Assembly (NCBI RefSeq): GCF_000155735.2
Contig: NC_020910.1
Location: 95,684 to 159,683, forward strand
Direction of reading: 5' to 3'
DNA from: Octadecabacter arcticus 238
GTDB taxonomy: Bacteria > Pseudomonadota > Alphaproteobacteria > Rhodobacterales > Rhodobacteraceae
DNA: 64,000 nt
Shown here: piece after piece, positions 34,675-41,946 of the stretch
Numbering within the stretch: position 1 is the first letter of the stretch
How the letters are laid out: every line of letters begins with the position of its first letter
Notes under the pieces: model-generated
Database searches by the model: none
What the model saw: only the letters and a program-made list of their open reading frames with translations
What the model was told of the DNA's origin: nothing
Program-made: the position numbers and the translations under genes

Positions 34675-36119
34675 AACTCTTCATGGCGTCGCTCGCGACG
34701 GAAACCAATTCGTTCTCGCCGATCCCGACCGGGTGGAGCGGATTTCGCGAGCATCTATACACCAAGGAGGCCTCGCGGGGCGAGGCCGGTCTGTATGCCG
34801 CCGCCGTCACCATTTGGCGCTGCCGCGCCGAAGAGCGCGGCTGGGACGTGGCCGAGGGGCTTTCGACCTATGCCCAACCCGCCGGGCCGACTGTGCGCCA
34901 TGTCTATGAAACGATGCGCGACGATATCCTGACCGACCTGCGCGCGGCAATGCCGGTGGACTTGGTCCTGATGTCGATGCACGGGGCGATGATCGCGCAG
35001 GGCTATGACGACTGCGAGGGCGACATGATGGCCCGCATCCGCGAGATCGTGGGACCGGAGGCCAAGATCGGACTGGAGCTTGATCCCCATTGTCACCTGA
35101 CCGAACAGATGCTGGATAACGCCACCGCGATCATCTGCTACAAGGAATATCCCCATATCGACGTGAAAGAGCGCGCCGAGGAACTGTTCACCCTGTGCGC
35201 CGATGCCGCCGAGGGCAACATCACCCCCGTCATGCGCGACTACGACTGTCGGATGCTGGCGATGTATCACACCCCTTTCGAGCCGATGCGTAGCTATGTT
35301 GATCGGATGTCCGCGATGGAGGGTAAGGACGGCATCCTGTCGGTTTCGCTGGTGCACGGTTTTCCCTGGGGCGACAGCCCGCGCGTGGGCGCCCGCACAC
35401 TGGTCATCACCGACGGCGACGCCGAACTGGCTGAGGCGCGGGCACAGGAATTGGGACAGGACCTATGGGCGCTGCGCGACAAGCTGCGTCGTTTTCCCCC
35501 GATGGAAGAAGGGATCGACCGCGCGTTGACGGTCAACGGCGCTCCCGTGGTGATGGCCGATTTCGCCGACAACGCCGGCGGAGGCGCGCCTTCGGACGCG
35601 ACCTTTGTCCTGCGCGCGGCGCTGGATCGCGGCCTGAAGGACATTGCCTTCGGCACCTTCTGGGACCCGGTCCTTGTCGGCATGTGCATCGACGCCGGGG
35701 TCGGGGCCAAAATAGCCGTGCGCATCGGTGGCAAGATCGGGCCGATGTCAGGCAATCCGGTGGATCTGACGGTGACCGTGCGGGGCATCGCCCGTGACGC
35801 CGTACAGCATCTGGGCAGTGCCGCAATGAGCATGGGCGATTGCGTCTGGCTGGAATCCGATGGGCTGCATATCCTCGTCAACACCCGCCGCACCCAGACC
35901 TTTCACCCCGAGGCCTTCGAGAACACCGGAATGGACCTTGGCGCAATGAAGTACATCGTCGTCAAATCCTCGCAACATTTCTATGACGGTTTCGCGCCGA
36001 TCGCTGCCGAGGTGATCCATCTGGCCACCCCGGGGGCGATCACGCCGGATTTCACCATCATCCCTTTCACCAAGCGGGATGACAGTTATTGGCCAAAGAC
36101 CGAGAATCCGTTCAACTAA
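34671..36119 (+). CDS. M81 family metallopeptidase (MlrC-like)
   Basis: Zinc peptidase family named for MlrC, which cleaves linearised microcystin. The 482-residue protein has the N-terminal domain (KLFMASLATETNSFSPIPTG, LMSMHGAMIAQGYDDCEGD) with the zinc ligands E in ATETNSF, D and H in LELDPHCHL and H in YKEYPHID, and the C-terminal domain with DFADNAGGGAPSDATFVLRA and YIVVKSSQHFYDGFAPIA. Family members often sit beside peptide or amide degradation genes. In this operon it could open peptide bonds involving D-residues. Confidence 0.92.
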   Translation: MKLFMASLATETNSFSPIPTGWSGFREHLYTKEASRGEAGLYAAAVTIWRCRAEERGWDVAEGLSTYAQPAGPTVRHVYETMRDDILTDLRAAMPVDLVLMSMHGAMIAQGYDDCEGDMMARIREIVGPEAKIGLELDPHCHLTEQMLDNATAIICYKEYPHIDVKERAEELFTLCADAAEGNITPVMRDYDCRMLAMYHTPFEPMRSYVDRMSAMEGKDGILSVSLVHGFPWGDSPRVGARTLVITDGDAELAEARAQELGQDLWALRDKLRRFPPMEEGIDRALTVNGAPVVMADFADNAGGGAPSDATFVLRAALDRGLKDIAFGTFWDPVLVGMCIDAGVGAKIAVRIGGKIGPMSGNPVDLTVTVRGIARDAVQHLGSAAMSMGDCVWLESDGLHILVNTRRTQTFHPEAFENTGMDLGAMKYIVVKSSQHFYDGFAPIAAEVIHLATPGAITPDFTIIPFTKRDDSYWPKTENPFN

Positions 36120-36130
36120 AGGAGATCCCA

Positions 36131-37633
36131 ATGCCACAGGCCTTTGACATCATCATCCGTGGCGGACGCGTGATGGATCCCGAAACAGGGTTCGACAGTA
36201 TCTGCGATGTCGCCATCACCGGCGACATCATCATCCGAATCGGCAAGATCGACGGATCGGCCGGGCACGAGATCGACGCGACGGGGCTGATCGTGGCCCC
36301 GGGCTTTCTTGATCTGCACGCGCACGGGCAGTCCGTGGCCGCCGACCGGATGCAGGCGTTTGACGGGGTGACCACGACCCTTGAGCTTGAGGTGGGCGCG
36401 CTGCCTGTCGCGGGCTGGTACGACCGACAGGCAGAAATTCCCCGGGTGCTGAACTATGGCACAGCTGCGGCGTGGATCTTTGGCCGCAAGGCGGTGATCG
36501 GCGATATCCAGCTGGACCCCGAAGTGCATCCAATCGACCAGATGGGCGCCGGGGCCTATGACATGCGCTGGTCAACCGAGGCCGCGACGTCGGAACAGAC
36601 CGCCCGGATCGTCGGTCTTGTGCGGCAGGGGCTGGACGACGGGGCCATCGGAATCGGCCTGCCCAATGGCTATGCCCCCGGTGCCGGCGTCAAGGAAATG
36701 GCGGATATATGCGATCTGGCCTTTGACTACGGCACACCGACCTTCACCCATATTGCCTATCTCAGCAACATCGACCCGCAAAGCTCGGTTGACAGCTATG
36801 TCCGGCTGATCGGATTGGCCGGGGCGACGGGCGCGCACATGCACATCTGCCATCTGAACTCGACCTCGCTGATGGACATCGAACGGGTGGTGGAACTGGT
36901 GGCCAAGGCACAGGACCAAGGCTTGCCGGTCACGACCGAGGCCTACCCCTACGGCACCGGGGCCACCGTTGTCAGCGCAGGTTTCTTCATGGACCCAAAC
37001 TTTGTCGAACGCACCGGCAGCGCGTATTCGAACATCGAACTAGTCCACAACCACCACCGCTTTACCGGGCGCGAGGACATGAAATCCGCGCGCGAGAAAT
37101 CACCGACCGATCTTGTGATGTGGCACTACCTGGATGTCGAGGTGAACGATAATCACCGCCGCCTGCTGGATCTGTCGGTGACGTATCCCGGCGGCTCGAT
37201 CGCGTCCGACGCGATGCCGTGGACCGACACCGACGGCAGCATTTACGAAGGTCTAGAATGGCCCCTGCCCGACCGGCTGTCGGCGCATCCGCGCTCGTCG
37301 GGTACGTTCACCCGTTTCCTGCGTGACCACGTGCGCGAGCGCAAAACGATGCCCTTGATGGACGCGCTGGCGAAATGCACAATCCTGCCCGGTCGGGTGA
37401 TCGAGAGCTGCGCGCCGCAGATCGCCAGGAAAGTGCGCTTGCAGGAAGGCTGCGATGCGGATGTGGTTGTCTTTGATCTGGAGACGCTTAGCGACATGGC
37501 CGATTTTGTGGCCATGAGTCGTCCGTCGCAAGGGGTGAGGCACTTGTTGGTGGGGGGCGTGCCGGTGATCGCGGACGGGCAACTGGACACCAGTGCCGCG
37601 CCTGGCCGCCCGATCCGCCGCACATCGGGATGA
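36131..37633 (+). CDS. N-acyl-D-amino-acid deacylase-like amidohydrolase
   Basis: Metal-dependent amidohydrolase of the D-aminoacylase group, 500 residues. Start 36131 follows aaaggagat. Metal ligands H63 and H65 are in GFLDLHAHGQS; further ones are H in PTFTHIAYLSN, H in HMHICHLNSTS and D in IASDAMPW. The N- and C-terminal beta-sandwich (IIRGGRVMDPETG; DADVVVFDLETLSD) is typical. Family enzymes release D-amino acids from N-acyl or N-carbamoyl forms; the adjacent D-amino-acid dehydrogenase supports this role. TTLELEVG replaces the cysteine-containing loop of some family members. Confidence 0.88.
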   Translation: MPQAFDIIIRGGRVMDPETGFDSICDVAITGDIIIRIGKIDGSAGHEIDATGLIVAPGFLDLHAHGQSVAADRMQAFDGVTTTLELEVGALPVAGWYDRQAEIPRVLNYGTAAAWIFGRKAVIGDIQLDPEVHPIDQMGAGAYDMRWSTEAATSEQTARIVGLVRQGLDDGAIGIGLPNGYAPGAGVKEMADICDLAFDYGTPTFTHIAYLSNIDPQSSVDSYVRLIGLAGATGAHMHICHLNSTSLMDIERVVELVAKAQDQGLPVTTEAYPYGTGATVVSAGFFMDPNFVERTGSAYSNIELVHNHHRFTGREDMKSAREKSPTDLVMWHYLDVEVNDNHRRLLDLSVTYPGGSIASDAMPWTDTDGSIYEGLEWPLPDRLSAHPRSSGTFTRFLRDHVRERKTMPLMDALAKCTILPGRVIESCAPQIARKVRLQEGCDADVVVFDLETLSDMADFVAMSRPSQGVRHLLVGGVPVIADGQLDTSAAPGRPIRRTSG

Positions 37634-38544
37634 GCGTTCCGATCCTGCTGATCACCGGGTTCCTGGGCGCGGGCAAGACAACGCTGATCAACCGCCTGCT
37701 TGGCGCTGATCATGGACGCCGGATTGCCGCCATCGTCAATGATTTCGGTGCGATCAACATTGATGCGGACATCCTGAGCGGAAGCGCCGAAGGCATCATC
37801 GGGCTCAAGAATGGCTGCATCTGCTGTTCTCTTCAGGGCGACCTGTTGCGCACGATCAAACTGCTTTTAACCCAGGATCCGGTCCCCGAACTGATCGTGA
37901 TCGAGGCCAGCGGTGTGGCCGATCCCGCAGGTATCGTGCAATCACTGATGGACCCGGTGATCGGGCTTCAGGCCAGCCTTGGCAGCATCGTCTGCGTGGT
38001 TGATGCTCCCGATGCCGCGACGCGCGGCGCTGATCCGCTGTGGCAGGCGCAGGTGCGCGCGGCCGACATGATCTGCCTGTCCAAGACCGGCGAGACGGAC
38101 CCGGACGCGCTGGTCAGTCTACAGACCCGCCTGGCCGTTGAACAGCGACGGTATGGTTTCGACATGGATGCGCCCTTGCCACTTGCCGTTCTGCTTGAGG
38201 CGGGACCGACGGCGGACCGGCCACGAGACACCATCCGCGCGCCGCTGCGCGACGACCGTTTTGTTCATCTTGAATGGACACACTCGGGGGCGGTGGACAT
38301 GCGCGCGTTCCAGGATCTGATTGGGCATTTGGCCCCGGATCTGCTCCGCGCCAAGGGGTTCCTGACATTTCAGGGACGCACGGGTTGCATGCTGTTTCAG
38401 TTGGCCGGACAACGCGCGACGCTGGCCCCTGCGCAGGATCCGCACAGGACCGGCTGCGCGCTTGTGCTGATCGGGGAACACGGCACCTTCGATCCCGACG
38501 CGGCGCACGCAGATCTGGATCGACTTAGCCCGGATAATTCATAA
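37630..38544 (+). CDS. CobW/COG0523 family GTPase (putative metallochaperone)
   Basis: G3E-type GTPase of 304 residues. The P-loop GFLGAGKTTLI is at 10-20, the metal-binding CICC motif at 63-66 (KNGCICCSLQGDL), Walker B in LIVIEASGVADP and the C-terminal CobW domain ends in RTGCMLFQLAGQ. The guanine-specificity motif is unusual (CLSKTGETD rather than NKxD). Relatives deliver zinc or other metals to client enzymes. Its ATGA overlap with the amidohydrolase gene suggests that it loads the two metallohydrolases of this operon. Confidence 0.9.
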   Translation: MSVPILLITGFLGAGKTTLINRLLGADHGRRIAAIVNDFGAINIDADILSGSAEGIIGLKNGCICCSLQGDLLRTIKLLLTQDPVPELIVIEASGVADPAGIVQSLMDPVIGLQASLGSIVCVVDAPDAATRGADPLWQAQVRAADMICLSKTGETDPDALVSLQTRLAVEQRRYGFDMDAPLPLAVLLEAGPTADRPRDTIRAPLRDDRFVHLEWTHSGAVDMRAFQDLIGHLAPDLLRAKGFLTFQGRTGCMLFQLAGQRATLAPAQDPHRTGCALVLIGEHGTFDPDAAHADLDRLSPDNS

Positions 38545-38595
38545 AGCTGAAATCTTCTGTTCAGGCGGTCGGCTTCCGGGGTCTCGGGTTTGTCG

Positions 38596-38828
38596 GGCGT
38601 TGTTGCATGGAGCATGAAGGGGTCGGAACGCGCCCTACCCGAGACAGATTTCAGGCGGTGAGTTGGAAGTTGGAGCGGCCAAGTTCGGTCATCCGGTTAA
38701 GGATCCGGACGCCAATCTTGGCCTCTGTTTTCTGATTTCCAAAGTTGCGCGTCTGGAGCTTGGGCCCGACGACGGCCTTCCAACGGCCGATCCGCTGCCC
38801 GGCAGTGCATGCGTAGCATGCATGAGAG
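38596..38828 (-). pseudogene. IS5 transposase C-terminal fragment with part of mini-insertion A
   Basis: Closely matches 28492-28725: the terminal repeat ggcgttgttgcatgg, the last codons (NRMTELGRSNFQ) and the segment IGRWKAVVGPKLQTRNFG, up to the palindromic insertion GCATGCGTAGCATGC, where it stops. The intact IS5 at 38829 begins exactly there. Confidence 0.85.
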
Positions 38829-39926
38829 CCGTGTTGCATGGATGTGGCGAAGTCCGAGATTGCCCTTACCCATAATTCAGGTCATGCAACAGCCTCGTAC
38901 TTGGCACAGCCAAGCCCGTTCATTTTGTTGAGAATGTTAGTCCCAATCCTGACTTCAGTTTTTTGGTTCGGAAAGTTTCGAGCTTTCAGTTTGGGGCCGA
39001 TGACCATCTTCCAGCGGCCTATTTGTGCTTCGCCTCGGCTCCGGTGATTGTAGCCGCTGCTAACTTGCCATGCCAGGCGCCCTTTGTCTCGAATCTCCAC
39101 GATGTGTTTATCTCGGGGCGTTGGATCACGGGCAGAATCGAGGCTGAGAACGGCCGTGATCGGAGGCGGGATTACAATCTCTATCGCTTCACCAAAACGG
39201 TCCACAAGCAGATCGCTGGTAGGATCGCCATCATAGGCGCCATCCGCCAAAAAGCGGCTAACAGGAGCGTCAATTTGATCGAGAAGTTCGGGCAAAGCAG
39301 TTGGGTCGCCCACGTCGTCTTTTGTCAAATCGGAGCAAACGATATCTCCAGTTGTGATATCCAGTCCAAGATGCAGCTTGCGCCACGACTTACGTTTGGC
39401 CTTTGTTTTATGCTTATTCTGCAACCATTCGCCTTCGCCAAATATCTTCAGACCCAAACTATCCACAACTAATTCGATTGGGCCGGCCCTTTGGGCTTTG
39501 GATTTTTCTGGTATGCTGAGCCCTGCACCTCTCCGCGAGAGGGTCGAGAAATCCGGAATGGGAACATCCAGCCCCATAAGCCACGCCAAACTGCCGACCA
39601 ACCTTTGCGTCTGCCGCAAACGTTGTTTGAAAACCATACCCAGCGTCAGAAATACTGATATGGCCATATCATAGTATGTGGGTTGGCCGCCTGGCGCCTG
39701 ACGTTTATCGGCAAGCCACTTATCTGCAACCTCAGGGCTCAACCAAATTGTCACATCACCGCGCTGACGCAGGCCTTGATTGTACACTCGCCAGTTGGTG
39801 ACCTTCTGTCGCTTCTTTTCAAACTTGTGGCGGCGGGAAGCGTTGAATTTGTGCGGCATCATTAATATCCAAGTCGTTAGCAAGCTGGGTGTATAGCAGA
39901 CCCGCTGGGGTCCATGCAACAACGCC
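38829..39926 (-). mobile_element. IS5-family insertion sequence, complete copy
   Basis: About 1098 bases. Right end tccatgcaacaacgcc at 39911-39926; the left end is a slightly altered ccgtgttgcatgga from about 38829. It lies between an older IS5 fragment and the 3'-truncated IS21 istA gene, which it interrupts. Confidence 0.88.
38882..39862 (-). CDS. IS5-family transposase
   Basis: A 326-residue DDE transposase from ATG 39862 (MMPHKFNASRRHKFEKKRQK). Core motifs are D in VVDSLGLKIFGEGEWL, D in FLADGAYDGDP and E in RGEAQIGRWKMVIG within the YREK-like C-terminal part. It differs from the copy at 57794-58774 by a small number of substitutions (for example SLGL against STGL beside the first catalytic aspartate). 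The frame is complete. Confidence 0.93.
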   Translation of the reverse strand: MMPHKFNASRRHKFEKKRQKVTNWRVYNQGLRQRGDVTIWLSPEVADKWLADKRQAPGGQPTYYDMAISVFLTLGMVFKQRLRQTQRLVGSLAWLMGLDVPIPDFSTLSRRGAGLSIPEKSKAQRAGPIELVVDSLGLKIFGEGEWLQNKHKTKAKRKSWRKLHLGLDITTGDIVCSDLTKDDVGDPTALPELLDQIDAPVSRFLADGAYDGDPTSDLLVDRFGEAIEIVIPPPITAVLSLDSARDPTPRDKHIVEIRDKGRLAWQVSSGYNHRSRGEAQIGRWKMVIGPKLKARNFPNQKTEVRIGTNILNKMNGLGCAKYEAVA

Positions 39927-41184
39927 CCTGTACATACTCACGCCGCCCCGCCTTGATCATTCGGGCTTCCATCAAGCGGCGCAGGGTCGCAAATTCGTCC
40001 GGCAAGTCCCAGCCCGCCAAAGGGGCGGCTTGATCCAATGCGCCCGCCTTCTGCTCCAGCAGGGGCAAGTAGTGGATCGGGTCAAAGACCATGTCTTCGC
40101 GGTCCCAGCACCTTGGGTGGCGGGAAATGACGTCGCCACCACAGCCAATCACAACCTGATCGACATAGCCGCGTAGCCAGACGTCACGATGGCCATAGGC
40201 AACCGGAACGGAATAATCGTTGGTTTTATAGCGCACCAATGCTTGCGAGTTCACTTGGCCGCTGGCCTGATCACAGGCATCGAACGGAGATGCTGGCAGA
40301 TCCATCATGGCCTCAAGATCGCGGGCCAAGCGTTGCCCGATGCTGTCGCTATGCCCGCGCAAGACATCGTTCTGGCGCTTGCGGCATTGCTCTTCCAGCC
40401 AAAGATTGAATGCCTCCCACGTGGCAAAATGAGGGATGGGCACCATGAAGTTGCGCCGGGCATATCCGACCAGACCCTCAACGGCGCCTTTATCGTTGCC
40501 CTTGCCCGGGCGACCATAACGATCCTGGATGAAGTAATGCGACAGAAACCCGCTGAACAGTTTGGTCCGCTTGCGTGAACCGTCTGGCAGGATCTTCGCA
40601 ACAAGGCACCGGTCGTTGTCGTAGAGAACCGACTGCGGCACCCGCCCGAAGAAGGCAAAGGCATGGACATGGCCATCAACCCAGGCCTCGGAGACCGCTG
40701 CAGGATAAGCACGCACAAAGCATGCGTCGCTGTAGGGCAGATCCAGTGCAAAGAAATGTGCCTTCTGCTCCACACCGCCGATCACGACCATCGCTTCGCC
40801 AAAATCCGCCTGAGCGTGGCCAGGCGCATGTGCCAGTGGGACAAACATCTCTCGATGGTGGCGGCCATGTTCCCGGACATAGTTCTTGACCGTGGTTTGC
40901 CCGCCTCGAAATTGATGCTCGTCCCGCAGACGTTCAAAAATGCGCTTGGCCGTGTGACGTTGCTTACGGTTCCGGCTGAGATCGTCTTGCAGCCATTGAT
41001 CAATGAAGCCGGTAAAGCCATCAAGCTTGGGCCGCTTGATCTTCGCAGTTCGTTGATATCCGGGCGGAACCGAAAAGCTCATCATCTTCTTCACGCTCGC
41101 GCGCGATATCCCAAAATGAACGGCTGCTGCTCGTTCGCTCATGCCACCTCGACGTGCGAGGCGGACCTTTCTGTAAAGTTCCAC
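39927..41184 (-). pseudogene. IS21 transposase IstA, C-terminus removed by IS5
   Basis: Starts MELYRKVRLARRGGMSERAA with helix-turn-helix HFGISRASVKKMMSFS, then the DDE core (AQADFGEAMVVIGGVEQKAH, SVLYDNDRCLVAKILP, KGNDKGAVEGLVGYARRNFM). After REYVQ the frame runs into the IS5 end at 39926. About the last tens of residues and all of istB are absent. The upstream IS end at about 41185-41242 is cut by IS200 copy B. This IstA differs from the one at 28144. Confidence 0.9.
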
Positions 41185-41242
41185 GCTGAAAATACCCCCG
41201 CCCTCCCTGAAAACAGAAAAGACTAAAGTGGCAAAGTTTTAC

Positions 41243-41798
41243 TTTCCACAAACGGGATTAAAGCCACCGGCTTCCAGCCGGTCCGCTTTAGCGTAATGTA
41301 CTATAATCTTCCCTCTCATTTTTAAGACCCCGCGAAGCGGTAAGGGTCTTAAAAATGAGAGGGAAGATTATGATCTATTCCACAGGAAGCCATACCAAAT
41401 TTTATCACCGGTTTCACGTCGTCTGGACAACAAAATACCGATACAAAGTTATGCGCGGTGAGATGCGTGAGCGTATCCGTGAAATCATTATCCAAACATG
41501 CCAAGAACTTGGCGTGCATATTGAGAAGGGCGTATTGTCGACCGATCACGTCCACATGTTCATATCGGTCCCGCCTCAGATAGCATTGTCAAAGGTGATG
41601 ATGCGGATCAAGGGACGCTCGTCTTATAAGATACAGCGCGAGTTTCCCGAACTGCGCAAACGGTACTGGGGCCAGCGGTTTTGGGCTCGCGGATTTTTCT
41701 CAACAACCAGCGGCAATGTCACTGACGCTGTCATACTTCAGTATCTTGAATTACATTCAAAAAGGGAACCTACCGGCGTCAGCCGGTAGTCGTTCAGT
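41243..41798 (+). mobile_element. IS200/IS605-family element, copy B
   Basis: Same 556-base unit as 24781-25336, again directly after TTAC (41239-41242), with leader hairpin (41303-41371) and right-end hairpin. The two copies differ at one base in the leader loop (cgaagcGg here) and one in the gene (acCagc here), so one was copied recently from the other or from a common source. Confidence 0.92.
41370..41789 (+). CDS. tnpA: IS200-type Y1 transposase TnpA (second copy)
   Basis: Protein identical to that at 24908-25327: HUH motif STDHVHMFISVP and catalytic tyrosine in ILQYLELH, 139 residues. The Shine-Dalgarno sequence is again buried in the right arm of the 28-bp leader hairpin, so expression should be low. 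Confidence 0.93.
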   Translation: MIYSTGSHTKFYHRFHVVWTTKYRYKVMRGEMRERIREIIIQTCQELGVHIEKGVLSTDHVHMFISVPPQIALSKVMMRIKGRSSYKIQREFPELRKRYWGQRFWARGFFSTTSGNVTDAVILQYLELHSKREPTGVSR

Positions 41799-41946
41799 TT
41801 GCCTGCAGCAAGATAATCCTGCCACTTCCGTGGCTCACTTTTGCACTGCCGTTCTCACCCGTTGTCAAACTGGCGCAACATGTCCGCTTGTTGTGACGTC
41901 GGTAGACGCCGCATCGTGCTTCAATTGGCTTCGCCTACCCACGACT

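Noticed and set aside
34671..36119. Calling region 2 a microcystin-degradation (mlr) cluster
   Set aside because: Only the MlrC-like M81 protein matches; mlrA, mlrB and mlrD are absent, and M81 proteins are widespread outside microcystin degraders.
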